A stretch of DNA of 64,000 nt from Legionella israelensis (GCF_004571175.1 NZ_CP038273.1:2604001-2668000); one strand, 5' to 3'; positions 1 to 9,172 are shown, counted from the first letter of the stretch. Translations and numbers: made by a program. Notes: generated by a model from the sequence alone, not told the origin.

Positions 1-471
1 TTCGCCGCAAGCCTCATCATCAAACTTCTTCTTCTCCAAAGCTGCAATTTGTGCTTCTGTGAGAATAATGCCCTCTGATGCTACTTTGGCTTCAAGTGCC
101 TTCAAACGGTCTTTAAAGTTAGCTAAATTATGCCTAAGCCAGACGCTGCGAACGCCACTAGGGGATACAAAAATCCCTTTCTTACGCAACTCATTACTGG
201 TGCGTAGTTGACCATGAGCTGGATATTCTATGGCGTACTCTTTTACCGCTTGCTCTATAGAATCGTCAACACGGTTCTTGTGATTAGGTTGCCTTCGTGA
301 CTTATCAAATAAGGCATCTACCCCACCAGATTCTACCGCTGATTTATAACGATAGAAGGTGTCTCGTGATAAACCCATTACCTTACAGGCTTTCGATACA
401 TTGCCTAATTCTTCAGCTAAATTTAGTAAGCCAACTTTGTGTTTAATAATTTTAACGTTATTATCTATCAT
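1..471 (-). CDS. IS481-family transposase, N-terminal part
   Basis: The frame opens at the ATG at 469-471 (MIDNNVKIIKHKVG) and stays open to the window edge, about 157 codons. The N-terminal part has the helix-turn-helix usual for this family (LSRDTFYRYK). The DDE catalytic domain lies outside the window. The second copy of the same gene at 10956-15674 shows the full length is 344 residues. No frameshift is seen in the visible part, so this copy may be intact. Confidence 0.85.
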   Translation of the reverse strand, partial: MIDNNVKIIKHKVGLLNLAEELGNVSKACKVMGLSRDTFYRYKSAVESGGVDALFDKSRRQPNHKNRVDDSIEQAVKEYAIEYPAHGQLRTSNELRKKGIFVSPSGVRSVWLRHNLANFKDRLKALEAKVASEGIILTEAQIAALEKKKFDDEACGE

Positions 472-572
472 GAGAGTTTTCCTTTTGGTTTTGTTAAAGT
501 TTGCACTTCTATCAAAACCGGAAACTCTCACCTTTTCAAGTGGTTATGTCAGATTAAGTCGAAACTAATTCA
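1..572 (-). mobile_element. IS481-family element, partial (cut by window edge)
   Basis: This stretch matches the IS481 copy at 10894-15775 up to base 572, where the two flanks diverge. The shared end is therefore the right terminus of the element. The terminus resembles the left end of the second copy (the ATCTGACA block is shared). Only the half carrying the transposase 5' end is in the window. The insertion lies directly in front of the nitric oxide reductase reading frame and probably removed its native start. Confidence 0.9.
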
Positions 573-577
573 TTTTA

Positions 578-2725
578 TTGTTCACAGCACTGATTTGTTT
601 TGTGGTGCTCATATGGGGTACTTATAAAACCTATCAACTTGCTCCGCCCCTCCCACAACAATTTCAAGCTCCTTCAGGTCGCGTCGTGCGTTTAGGACGA
701 CTTGTTGAGGATAAAATAGCGCAAGCGCGATATGGTAAAGCGTTTGCCGATTTGGCCGAAGAAGAGCAGTATTTAGTTCGAAAAACCATGCAGCGTGAAT
801 TACAAAGTACGGATTTAAGTGCACCAATCAGTGTTTTGTCACAATCTATTGCTGATTCAATCGGACAATTAAAACAAGAAATTGCCTCAACCTTATTGAA
901 CCATGATGCCCAAAAAGGTTGGACTAAAGCCTATAGTCTCGATGAGCAAAGCGCATTGCACACAGCAGCATTCCTGATTTATTCCTCATTGACCACCATT
1001 GCTCATAGACCAGGACAAAACAGCTCTTATACCAACAACTGGCCCTATGAGCCCAGCATGGGTAATAATCCAACCCCAGCTACGTTTTATTGGACGTGGG
1101 TTTCCTTTTGTTTTGTGTTTTTAGGTTTTGGCGCCATTTTGTATATTTATCATCGCTATCTAAGTGTGCCAGATAATTCTCCCAGAACACCGCTATTCAT
1201 GCATTTTAAACCACTGACATCAAGCCAGCGTAAAGTGGGCCAGTATTTCCTGGTCGTTGCAGTGATTTTACTCATTCAAATCGGAGTAGGTGCTATTATG
1301 GCGCATTACTATTCTGAGCGTGAGGGTTTTTATGGTATCGCAATTAATGACTATTTACCCTTTAACTTTCTGCGGGATGTGCACATACAAACGCCCATAG
1401 TCTGGATTGCGCTGTCCTGGATAAGTGCCGCGGTATTTATAGCGTCCATTATCAGTAAAAAAGAAGCAAAAGGCCAAAGCTTTTTAGTCAGCCTTTTATT
1501 TTGGGTTACACTCTTTGTTGTAAGTGGCGCCTTAATTGGTGATTATTTAGGAATTATGGGGTACGTCAACCAATACTGGTTTTGGATTGGCAATCAGGGA
1601 CTTTCTTATTTGCAACTCGGTCGCTTATGGCAAATTGGGTTTTGTCTGGGACTGTTTCTTTGGAGTTTTATTGTATTTCGCGGTATGTGGCCTGACTGGA
1701 GCGTTGTCAAAGAAGCCACGGTACAATTTTGGACAGGTAGAATTCGTCTGGAACATCTGTTTTGGGCCAGCACCGCCAACGTTGCCGTATTGTATTGCTT
1801 TGGGATGATTCCGTTAACCGGCATTGAAAAATCATTTACCATTACTGATTTTTGGCGTTGGTGGGTTGTTCATCTTTGGGTTGAGCAATCCTTTGAGTTT
1901 TTTGCAGCGTGTGCGACTGCTTATCTTTTAATGGGTACCGGCTTGGTATCGCGTGCTCTTGCAGAACGAACTATGTATTTTGAAACCATTCTTATTTTCT
2001 TAGGTGGAGTTATTGGCGCCGGGCATCATTGGTATTGGACTGGTACGCCCGATATTTGGGTGCCGCTTGGTTCCATGTTTTCCTTTATTGAGGTATTACC
2101 CTTAGTGCTTCTCATTATTGATGCGATTGAACATCGGCAGTTGATTAAACGTCAGGGTGATTTTACTTATAATTTAGCGTATCTCTATGTGTTAGGCGCT
2201 TCATTTTGGAATTTTGTTGGTGCGGGAGTCTTTGGTGGGGGAACACTCAACGCACCACTGGTAAATTATTATGAGCACGGTACTTTTTTAACGCTCAATC
2301 ATGCGCATACGGCTTTATTTGGTGCATTTGGCCTACTGGGCCTTGGATTGATTTATTTTTGTTTGCGTTATGCGGCAGGAGAACGTTTGTCATGGAGTGA
2401 CCGTATGGGCACCTGGGCATTTTGGTTCTATAATTTGGGGCTTTTATTGTGGATTGCTCTGAATTTCTTTCCCATAGGGTGGGCTCAATTAATGGACGTC
2501 TACGAACATGGTTTTGCTCATTCCAGAAGCCTTGAGTTTTATAATACCACGTTGTTGTGGCAATGGTTGCGTCTTCCGGGTGATGTAGTCTTTGCATTAG
2601 GAGCACTCGTCATGGCTTATGATTTCATCAGCAAATTGGGGCCTTTTTTCCCGAAACTGGCAGGGGGTTACTTAAATAAAAATCAATATACCCCATCTAA
2701 TAGCATGAAAGGAGGCACTAATTGA
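578..2725 (+). CDS. norB: Quinol-dependent nitric oxide reductase (qNOR), 5' truncated
   Basis: Single-subunit NO reductase of the haem-copper oxidase superfamily; it reduces NO to N2O in the inner membrane using quinol. About 14 membrane helices are visible. The metal-ligand motifs are present: HLWVE, GHHWYW and NHAHTALFG. The N-terminal extension includes the family segment YTNNWPYEP. Two oddities: the frame starts at a TTG only 5 bp after the IS481 end, so the true start is probably lost. About 40 residues are also missing between APSGRVV and the ARYGKAFADL segment, including the GHGxYxxPD region I recall from Geobacillus qNOR. The gene is probably non-functional or poorly expressed. Confidence 0.85.
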   Translation: MFTALICFVVLIWGTYKTYQLAPPLPQQFQAPSGRVVRLGRLVEDKIAQARYGKAFADLAEEEQYLVRKTMQRELQSTDLSAPISVLSQSIADSIGQLKQEIASTLLNHDAQKGWTKAYSLDEQSALHTAAFLIYSSLTTIAHRPGQNSSYTNNWPYEPSMGNNPTPATFYWTWVSFCFVFLGFGAILYIYHRYLSVPDNSPRTPLFMHFKPLTSSQRKVGQYFLVVAVILLIQIGVGAIMAHYYSEREGFYGIAINDYLPFNFLRDVHIQTPIVWIALSWISAAVFIASIISKKEAKGQSFLVSLLFWVTLFVVSGALIGDYLGIMGYVNQYWFWIGNQGLSYLQLGRLWQIGFCLGLFLWSFIVFRGMWPDWSVVKEATVQFWTGRIRLEHLFWASTANVAVLYCFGMIPLTGIEKSFTITDFWRWWVVHLWVEQSFEFFAACATAYLLMGTGLVSRALAERTMYFETILIFLGGVIGAGHHWYWTGTPDIWVPLGSMFSFIEVLPLVLLIIDAIEHRQLIKRQGDFTYNLAYLYVLGASFWNFVGAGVFGGGTLNAPLVNYYEHGTFLTLNHAHTALFGAFGLLGLGLIYFCLRYAAGERLSWSDRMGTWAFWFYNLGLLLWIALNFFPIGWAQLMDVYEHGFAHSRSLEFYNTTLLWQWLRLPGDVVFALGALVMAYDFISKLGPFFPKLAGGYLNKNQYTPSNSMKGGTN

Positions 2726-2741
2726 ATCCTCGAGAAACATT

Positions 2742-3539
2742 ATGACTGGATGCTGGAGCGAGTGGTTCATTGAAAAAATAGGCGGTTTATTGTCACATCA
2801 AGAGCCGCCTCAAAGAGCCTATTTGTGTGATTTTAATAAATTATGCGACAAAATACATCCTGCAGATGTGCTTTTGGTGGAAGGAAGAAGCAGAGTCAGT
2901 CGCATTATTCGGCATGTAACTCAAAGCCCCTGGTCTCACGCTGCATTATATATAGGGCGTCTGCAAGACATACAGGAGCATTCTGTGCAGGAGCTCATTA
3001 AGACGCACTATGATGGCCCATCCGATAAACAACTTTTGGTTGAAAGCGAGCTGGGACTAGGAACTATTATTTCACCACTTGATAAATACAAAGACGACCA
3101 TCTTCGTATTGTAAGGCCAGAATGGTTAGCCCAAGAGGATGTATCTCGTGTTGTGGTTTATGCGCTCAATCGCTTGGGTAAGAATTATGATGTGCGTCAT
3201 GTGTTCGATTTAGCGCGCCTTTTATTTCCTTGGGGAGTTTTCCCTAGAAAATGGCGCTCAACCTTATTTCAGCACAATGCTATGCAACCTACAGAGGATA
3301 TTTGTTCTTCAATGATTGCCGATGCATTTCAGTCAGTGCATTATCCAATTTTACCCTTTATTCAAGAGGGAAATAAACATCATATGGAGCTTGTCAGACG
3401 CAATCCTCGTTTATTCACGCCGAGTGATTTTGATTATTCGCCGTTTTTTTCCGTGATTAAGTACCCTATATTCCCACCCAATATCATAAAAGGATACGCG
3501 CATTTACCTTGGTCTGAAGAGCAATGGAGTGATGTCTAA
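2742..3539 (+). CDS. YiiX/YebB-like permuted papain-fold cysteine hydrolase
   Basis: The 265-residue protein carries the circularly permuted NlpC/P60-like signature. The histidine comes first in SPWSHAALYIG, an acidic residue lies in VESELGLG, and the cysteine comes later in EDICSSMIADAF. Members act as amidases, peptidases or lipid hydrolases; the substrate here is unknown. No signal peptide is evident. The start lies 16 bp after the qNOR stop, so the two may be cotranscribed. The functional link to NO reduction is unclear. Confidence 0.7.
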   Translation: MTGCWSEWFIEKIGGLLSHQEPPQRAYLCDFNKLCDKIHPADVLLVEGRSRVSRIIRHVTQSPWSHAALYIGRLQDIQEHSVQELIKTHYDGPSDKQLLVESELGLGTIISPLDKYKDDHLRIVRPEWLAQEDVSRVVVYALNRLGKNYDVRHVFDLARLLFPWGVFPRKWRSTLFQHNAMQPTEDICSSMIADAFQSVHYPILPFIQEGNKHHMELVRRNPRLFTPSDFDYSPFFSVIKYPIFPPNIIKGYAHLPWSEEQWSDV

Positions 3540-3738
3540 TAATTCATTCGCTTTCTCTGGATTTTAACATTTGCCCGCAGCGCTTAAATGGATGGATCAG
3601 AAATTTCGTTTACAGAACCTTGGTAATATTAGGAACTGAACTATAACAACTTGTTTTTAAAAAAGTTGCAGTTGTAGAAAAATTAAATTGTCGATAAAAA
3701 TAAGGTGCCCCAATATGGGGCTTAATAACAGAAGAACT
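3540..3738. other. Intergenic, convergent genes
   Basis: About 200 bp between two convergent genes. Apart from the minus-strand terminator at its right end I see no ORF, repeat or other motif. Confidence 0.6.
3690..3721 (-). terminator. Rho-independent terminator of the traKLM operon
   Basis: GCCCC (3707-3711) and GGGGC (3717-3721) form a short GC-rich hairpin. On the minus strand it is followed by a T-rich tract, just downstream of the traM stop. Confidence 0.65.
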
Positions 3739-4176
3739 TTATTTATAAAATAATAAGAGAATCGTAAATGAAACAGCAAACAATGTAGCTGATGATACCA
3801 ATGCAAATTGACTGAATTTTTGTGTCTTTCGTGTCAAGGAGCGAGCTTCAATCAATGAATCCGAGAGCAATTTTTGCATGGCTTGAACCGATTCTTTAGT
3901 AGATTCGTGCAGCAATCGGGTTATAGCTTCTTTACTACTAGCTAATGCTGCATTGAGAACCTTTTCGGCTTTTTCCTTGGCATCATCTTTCCATTGAGAG
4001 GAAATGCCCTCCATTTCCTCTCGGAACTTTACCAGCAAATCCTGTTGGGCTTTTCGATTTTCCTCAATCAGTTGTTCATTCATGGTCTGAAGCATGAGGA
4101 TGGGATCGTCTTTACCCAAAAGAACACCATGTTTGACGGTAATGTCTTGAACGATTTTATCGAGTTTCTCAGACAT
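3739..4176 (-). CDS. traM: TraM-like conjugal transfer protein
   Basis: 145 residues, the length I recall for RP4 TraM, in the same traK-traL-traM order. It is mostly a charged coiled coil (residues about 30-115), followed by a C-terminal membrane helix (FALVSSATLFAVSFTILLLF). Its start overlaps the traL stop by one base (TAATG), so the genes are translationally coupled. In IncP plasmids TraM raises transfer efficiency; its exact role is not known to me. Confidence 0.75.
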   Translation of the reverse strand: MSEKLDKIVQDITVKHGVLLGKDDPILMLQTMNEQLIEENRKAQQDLLVKFREEMEGISSQWKDDAKEKAEKVLNAALASSKEAITRLLHESTKESVQAMQKLLSDSLIEARSLTRKTQKFSQFALVSSATLFAVSFTILLLFYK

Positions 4177-4901
4177 TAGATCACCCTGGCACTATCCAGC
4201 TGCCCAAACAGTTGATCGCGAACGATTTTTAAACGTTGGCGGGTCATAATGCTTTTCTCTGGCGTACTCAAAACTTCATCGAAGGTCAGTTTCTGTTGAA
4301 GCATCTCGGTTAGATCCCGACCGTATGTTTCTTTTTTTAGATCGGGAATTTGAATTAAGGCTGATATTCTGTCTTTATTATCTCGGTAGGCTTTTAGTTG
4401 TTCAAATGCTTTTCCTTCATGCTCTACAGCTCCCCAATAGGGATTGAGCCAGACAACAAACTGTGCTTCATTTGCAAACTGGTCAATTAGCTGTGCAAAA
4501 CCATTAATGGTATCGAATAGCGCTTGGCCACCGGTGATGACTGTATGAATCACCATTTCATGACCTAACTCCTGTAACAATGTGGGAACTTGGTTGCTGA
4601 TTAAATAATGAGATAGCGGTACAAACGAACTGGCACCGTTATCAATGACCACATCATTAGTTGTTGCTGCAATTTTTTCGATGAGGGCATCAAAAAGACG
4701 GGGATTGATTTCATCACCACTCATGACTTGAATATGATCGACATTGAGGGCTTTAAAGCCATGAAAGGTTGAATTGATAGGGTCGGTGTCAATGCACAGC
4801 GGGGTATGGCCTTTGTGTTGTTTGTATTGTGCAGTTGTTGCTGAAATAAATGATTTGCCGACACCGCCTTTTCCCTGCAGTGTGATATGTATTTTTGCCA
4901 T
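4176..4901 (-). CDS. traL: TraL-like ParA/MinD-family ATPase
   Basis: 241 residues with a deviant Walker A motif, LQGKGGVGKSFIS, near the N-terminus, and a later DVVIDNGASSF segment typical of the ParA/MinD fold. The length equals RP4 TraL as I recall it, and the gene lies between traK and traM. It is probably a transfer accessory ATPase. It overlaps both neighbours by one base. Confidence 0.8.
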   Translation of the reverse strand: MAKIHITLQGKGGVGKSFISATTAQYKQHKGHTPLCIDTDPINSTFHGFKALNVDHIQVMSGDEINPRLFDALIEKIAATTNDVVIDNGASSFVPLSHYLISNQVPTLLQELGHEMVIHTVITGGQALFDTINGFAQLIDQFANEAQFVVWLNPYWGAVEHEGKAFEQLKAYRDNKDRISALIQIPDLKKETYGRDLTEMLQQKLTFDEVLSTPEKSIMTRQRLKIVRDQLFGQLDSARVI

Positions 4902-5245
4902 TACAAGAGTTCCTCCAAGTTGGGTTTTGGATTAAAAGTAAAGCCGCGAATTTCGGTTTTTGCCTTACTTTTAGCCTTTTCATCATCCTTGGTGTTTTCC
5001 TGCATAGATGGCTTTTTTTCTGCAGCAATCAAACGTGCTACATAGCCACAAAAAGTTTTATATGAAAATGAGATTTTGCCTTCCTCAACTAAAGTTTCCC
5101 AGACAAGCTTTATAGACCAGCCGTCAGCTAGTGCTGATCCGATATCATTTTTTAAAGCAAGAAATGCAGCTTTATTTACAGATTTAGCAGAGGCTTTTCT
5201 TACCATTTGCTTTGCTGCGATTCGTTCGCTGAGGGAGTTTCCCAT
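4901..5245 (-). CDS. traK: TraK-like oriT-binding protein
   Basis: 114 residues, small and basic. By family precedent TraK binds one side of oriT and aids relaxosome assembly. It is the first gene of the traKLM operon and reads away from oriT, as in RP4. An IS256-family insertion at 5333 now separates traK and its promoter region from the oriT core at 6886, which should weaken any coordinated control. Confidence 0.75.
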   Translation of the reverse strand: MGNSLSERIAAKQMVRKASAKSVNKAAFLALKNDIGSALADGWSIKLVWETLVEEGKISFSYKTFCGYVARLIAAEKKPSMQENTKDDEKAKSKAKTEIRGFTFNPKPNLEELL

Positions 5246-5332
5246 GTCATACCATCAACTTATTATTGTTCTCTTTCTGATAGTACAAACTATTTTGTTG
5301 CTGTGCAATGAGTTAAGTAATTTTCTTTCCTT

Positions 5333-6726
5333 GGTTATGTCCGTAAACTGCTGTAAATTCAGGTTGACTTTTTAGGAGTGGAGTCATCGCTAAAATTCGG
5401 TACTATTGAGTTGTGAAAAACAATAACTATCGAAGGAGATTAGCGATGACGGATTACAATATTACAGTTGGAAAGGAATTGCTTCCAGAACTTTTATCAA
5501 GCCAGGATGGGCTCGCAAAGCTTGTTGAAGGTGTATTGAATCAGGTATTGGAGGCACAGGTGTCAGAAAGTCTGGGAGCAGACAAGCATGAACGTTCAGG
5601 TGAACGTATAGGCTATCGTAACGGTTACCGTCCAAGACAACTATACACTCGTGTGGGACCAGTCACTCTTCAAGTGCCGCAGACACGTGATGGCTCTTTT
5701 TCTACCGATATTTTTAAGCGCTATCAACGCAGTGAGCAGGCTTTTGTATTGGCTCTGATGGAAATGGTTGTTAATGGCGTATCAACCAGAAAAGTTAATA
5801 ACATTACTGAAGAACTTTGCGGTGCTAGTTTTTCAAAGTCAACCGTCAGTCAACTGTGTTCTGGTCTTGATGCAAGAGTCAGAGCCTTCAACGAGCGTCG
5901 GTTTGATGGTGACAACTACCCATTTATCATGGTTGATGCGATGTTTATCAAGTGTCGTGATGGTGACAGAGTCGTGTCTCGAGCAGCCTTGACCATCTCG
6001 GGTATCAGAAGTGATGGCTACCGTGAAATACTGGGCCTTCGCATTGGTGACACTGAGAGCTATGCTACATGGGATGAAGCGTTTAAATGGCTAAAATCTC
6101 GTGGGCTAAAAGGCGTGATGTATGTTGTGTCAGACCAGCATGCAGGGCTTGTGGAAGCGGCTAGAAAGCACTTTCAAGGTGCAACCTGGCAACGATGCCA
6201 AGTTCACTTGATGCGCAACATCCTCGGGCACTGCTCTGTCAGACACCGCAAAGATGTTGCTGAAAAGGCAAAGCTTGTTTTTCAGGCACCTGATATGGAA
6301 GAAGCCAGGCGTAGACGCGATGATTTTATTGATGCCTTTGAGAAAAAAGCACCAAAATCAGTTACCTGCCTTGAGGAGGCTTTTGACGATGCCATGGTAG
6401 TTATGGCGTTGCCGGAGAAATACAGGAAGCGACTTCGCACCACCAACATGCAAGAGCGAATTAACGAGGAAATCAGGCGCCGAGAACGAGTGATAAGGAT
6501 ATTTCCTAATGATGATTCTGCATGGCGGCTGATTGGCGCTTTATTAGCTGAACAAAACGAGCAGTGGCAATCAAGGCGTTATCTTAATATGGACGAATTT
6601 AATGACTGGCTGGCTGAGAATGAAGCCGGAAAGTCTAATGTTGTAGGGATGAATGCTTTGACTAAATAACGTACTAACTTGATAGGCTGAATTAATGGGA
6701 ATTTACAGCACTTTTTGGACTTGACC
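5333..6726 (+). mobile_element. IS256-family element, copy 1 (1394 bp)
   Basis: Both ends can be placed by comparison with copy 2. The terminal inverted repeats begin GGTTATGTCC and GGTCAAGTCC and share the inner GCTGTAAATTC. The 8-bp target duplication CTTTCCTT lies at 5325-5332 and 6727-6734. The element encodes one intact transposase and sits between traK and oriT. Confidence 0.95.
5446..6669 (+). CDS. IS256-family (mutator-type) transposase
   Basis: 407 residues from the ATG at 5446, which has a good ribosome site (AAGGAG) 8 bp upstream; an upstream GTG at 5413 is less likely. Family features include the GYRNGYRPR block, a DDE core with the first Asp in MVDAMFIKCRD and the second in VVSDQHAGL, and the CxxH-type segment RCQVHLMRNIL. 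The protein is identical to the copy encoded at 19934-21157, which implies recent movement. Confidence 0.95.
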   Translation: MTDYNITVGKELLPELLSSQDGLAKLVEGVLNQVLEAQVSESLGADKHERSGERIGYRNGYRPRQLYTRVGPVTLQVPQTRDGSFSTDIFKRYQRSEQAFVLALMEMVVNGVSTRKVNNITEELCGASFSKSTVSQLCSGLDARVRAFNERRFDGDNYPFIMVDAMFIKCRDGDRVVSRAALTISGIRSDGYREILGLRIGDTESYATWDEAFKWLKSRGLKGVMYVVSDQHAGLVEAARKHFQGATWQRCQVHLMRNILGHCSVRHRKDVAEKAKLVFQAPDMEEARRRRDDFIDAFEKKAPKSVTCLEEAFDDAMVVMALPEKYRKRLRTTNMQERINEEIRRRERVIRIFPNDDSAWRLIGALLAEQNEQWQSRRYLNMDEFNDWLAENEAGKSNVVGMNALTK

Positions 6727-6879
6727 CTTTCCTTTTGGCGTAATTAAACATCTTATTAAATGCATAAATATGTTATTTATCGTAATAATTGGTAATTATT
6801 AGAAATTAATTTGGTTTTAAAACAAATAGCCTTGAAATTACATAAAATTACCTGATAGTATGCTATTAGATGAACTTAA

Positions 6880-6975
6880 AACGCAGGGCAAGATAGGTGA
6901 AGTTAGCTAACCAGCAAGCTGGCTACCAAACCTCACAAGTCTTATTCACACCTTCGGTGCTCAACGAAAAACCCG
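6880..6975. other. oriT: IncP/RP4-type origin of transfer (oriT)
   Basis: The block starting GGGCAAGATAGGTGA (6886-6900) matches the RP4 nick region. On the minus strand it reads TTCACCTATCTTG then CCC, and nicking is expected after that G. It overlaps an imperfect 19-bp inverted repeat (6897-6915 and 6918-6936), the equivalent of the TraJ-binding site. A third match is the small hairpin CACCTTCGGTG with flanking TTATTCA and CTCAACG (6943-6965). The site sits directly upstream of traJ. Base-level similarity to RP4 is from memory. Confidence 0.88.
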
Positions 6976-7040
6976 TGTTTTGAGGTCAAATCAATACCCA
7001 AAGGATTGCATAACCACTTAATAAAGAGGTCGGCATCCTT

Positions 7041-7310
7041 ATGGACGAGAATCTTAAAACACCCACCAGAAAAAATGGTCGTCATCTTCGCGTACCTGTT
7101 TTGCCTTCTGAAGAAATTCAAATTAAATCGAATGCAGCCACAGCCGGTCTTTCAATTGCCGAGTACTTAAGACGGCTTGGTGGACTATTAAAACTATGGT
7201 TGACTCAGGATAAACGCGTTGCGCATTTTGACCTCCAAACAGTAAAAACATTATTAAATCGTATTCAAACCACCCAAGATGCAATGTTGGAAGTGGTGAA
7301 AAAACTATGA
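7041..7310 (+). CDS. traJ: TraJ-like relaxosome protein
   Basis: 89 residues. The N-terminal half (GRHLRVPVLPSEEIQIK) resembles the ribbon-helix-helix accessory proteins TraJ/MobC that bind the oriT inverted repeat and recruit the relaxase. It is shorter than RP4 TraJ (about 123). Its stop overlaps the traI start by 4 bp (ATGA), as expected for the traJ-traI pair. Confidence 0.8.
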   Translation: MDENLKTPTRKNGRHLRVPVLPSEEIQIKSNAATAGLSIAEYLRRLGGLLKLWLTQDKRVAHFDLQTVKTLLNRIQTTQDAMLEVVKKL

Positions 7311-9172
7311 TTATTCGCCATATTCCTATGAAGAAAACTAGACTTAGTAGTTTTTCGGGTCTTGTTCATTACCTGTGTAATCAACAAAACAAACAGGAGC
7401 GAGTGGGTAAGGTCAGATTATCAAACTGCAATAGTCTCGATCCTATTTGGGCTGTTCAGGAAGTATTAGCAACACAGGCTAAAAACCAAAGAGCCACTGG
7501 GGATAAAACCTACCATATGCTTATTTCTTTCGCCGCAGGTGAAAACCCTGCACCACAAGTTTTACGGGAAATTGAAGATAGGGTGGCATTGTCGATTGGA
7601 TTTACAGAACATCAAAGAATCTCAGTTGTTCATCATGATACAGATAATCTTCATATTCATGTCGCGATTAATAAAATTCATCCTAAAACTTTTAATATGA
7701 TTGAACCTTACAGGGCATATAAGACCTTTGCTGAGGTTGCATCCCAGCTCGAAATTGAATTAGGTCTTCAAATAACCAATCATCAAACTCAGAAAAATCG
7801 TTCGGAAAATCTTGCAGACGATATGGAGCACCATTCAGGTATTGAAAGCTTGATTAATTGGATGAAGCGTCACTGTAAGGAAAAAATAGAGGCGGCTAGA
7901 AGCTGGAAGGATATTCATAGTATTTTGGTAGAACATGGATTGATGATACGTGCTCAAGCCAATGGTTTTGTTTTCTGCAATGTACAAGGGATGACTGTTA
8001 AAGCCAGTTCAATTTCCAGAAGCTTTTCAAAAAAAAATCTCGAATCCAAGCTAGGTTCCTTCGTACCATACTACTCAGAAGGCGATGCCCCTGCATCCAA
8101 TGTTTACCGTTATGAACCATTAAATAAAAAAGTACTCGGTTCTGCACTCTATGCCAAATATCTGCATGAAAAATCACATAATAAACACTTCATCTCAGAC
8201 AAGCTTAAAAACTTGCGCGAGGTTAGAGCCATACTCATTGAAAAGGCTAAAAAGCGGGGCCGAATTAAAAGAGCTGCATTGAAATTAATGAACCTATCTA
8301 AAGTACAGAAAAAGTTCTTATATAGTCACATAAACAAAACGCTGCTTAATGAAATTGATAACATTAGGAAAAATTACGCCAAAGAACGTAACCGATTATT
8401 AGATTCTCATCAAAACAAAACATGGGCTGACTGGCTGAAACAAAAAGCACAAAGTGGCGACCAGGATGCCTTGGTGGCAATGCGTTATCGTAATCGTAAA
8501 AATAAACATGATTATACCATTTCAGGTGCAGATTCAGTTTTTACTACTTTAAATTTTGGACAAATCGACTCTGTTACGAAAGAAGGCACTGAGATTTATA
8601 AAAAAGATAACAGCGTTATTAGAGACAATGGAAAAGAAATTATCATTTCTAAAGGTGGGTCTATTTCTGCACTGAAAAGCGCATTGGAGATGGCAAGACA
8701 GCGTTATGGTAACTGTATTTGTGTGAACGGGTCTCCACTGTTTAAAAAGATTATTTTGCAAATCGTCATTCACTATCAAATGCCAATCACTTTTGCTGAT
8801 TTGGATTTGGAAAATCAACGTCAAAAACTAAATTTTGAAAAGGAGAAATCTTATGAGCAATCAAGATCAAATCGACAAAGCTATCGAGGAAGAACTTCAG
8901 GAGGCTATGAGACTTCTGGAACAGCCACCGGAAATAGAAAGGGAAGTACACAGTCCAACCCTTTCAGCATTAGACAAGGGTCGCCAGCCAAAGATCACAA
9001 CAGCTTGCGAAACCTGTCCAAATGCGATCTGGTTCAGCTCACCAGAGGAGGTCAAGTGCTATTGCCGGATAATGCACATGATCACCTGGAGCGGAAAGGA
9101 TTCAAACCTGATAACCATGTGCGACGGAAAATTTCTCGATTAAAGAAGAAGGGGAAGGGGCATAAGAATTGA
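7307..9172 (+). CDS. traI: TraI-like MOBP relaxase
   Basis: 621 residues. All three RP4 TraI motifs are present at the RP4 positions: the nicking tyrosine Y22 (LVHYLCN), S74 (MLISFAAGE), and the metal-binding histidines H116 and H118 within HHDTDNLHIHVAINK. The enzyme cleaves oriT and becomes covalently bound to the 5' end of the transferred strand. The C-terminal part is shorter than RP4 TraI (about 732) and highly charged. The 3' end also encodes a traH-like protein in another frame. No coupling protein or mating-pair genes are visible nearby, so the element is at best mobilizable from here. Confidence 0.92.
   Translation: MIIRHIPMKKTRLSSFSGLVHYLCNQQNKQERVGKVRLSNCNSLDPIWAVQEVLATQAKNQRATGDKTYHMLISFAAGENPAPQVLREIEDRVALSIGFTEHQRISVVHHDTDNLHIHVAINKIHPKTFNMIEPYRAYKTFAEVASQLEIELGLQITNHQTQKNRSENLADDMEHHSGIESLINWMKRHCKEKIEAARSWKDIHSILVEHGLMIRAQANGFVFCNVQGMTVKASSISRSFSKKNLESKLGSFVPYYSEGDAPASNVYRYEPLNKKVLGSALYAKYLHEKSHNKHFISDKLKNLREVRAILIEKAKKRGRIKRAALKLMNLSKVQKKFLYSHINKTLLNEIDNIRKNYAKERNRLLDSHQNKTWADWLKQKAQSGDQDALVAMRYRNRKNKHDYTISGADSVFTTLNFGQIDSVTKEGTEIYKKDNSVIRDNGKEIIISKGGSISALKSALEMARQRYGNCICVNGSPLFKKIILQIVIHYQMPITFADLDLENQRQKLNFEKEKSYEQSRSNRQSYRGRTSGGYETSGTATGNRKGSTQSNPFSIRQGSPAKDHNSLRNLSKCDLVQLTRGGQVLLPDNAHDHLERKGFKPDNHVRRKISRLKKKGKGHKN
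8853..9143 (+). CDS. TraH-like protein encoded inside traI (+1 frame)
   Basis: 96 residues in the +1 frame relative to traI, entirely inside it. The start ATG at 8853 has a strong ribosome site (AAAAGGAG) 7 bp upstream. The protein begins very acidic (DKAIEEELQEAMRLLEQ). It ends with a cysteine set, CETCPNAIWF then KCYCRIMH then MCDG, suggesting a small metal-binding fold. RP4 also encodes the acidic relaxosome-stabilizing TraH inside traI, so the arrangement argues for a real overlapping gene. Equivalence to TraH itself is inferred from position and acidity. Confidence 0.7.
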   Translation: MSNQDQIDKAIEEELQEAMRLLEQPPEIEREVHSPTLSALDKGRQPKITTACETCPNAIWFSSPEEVKCYCRIMHMITWSGKDSNLITMCDGKFLD

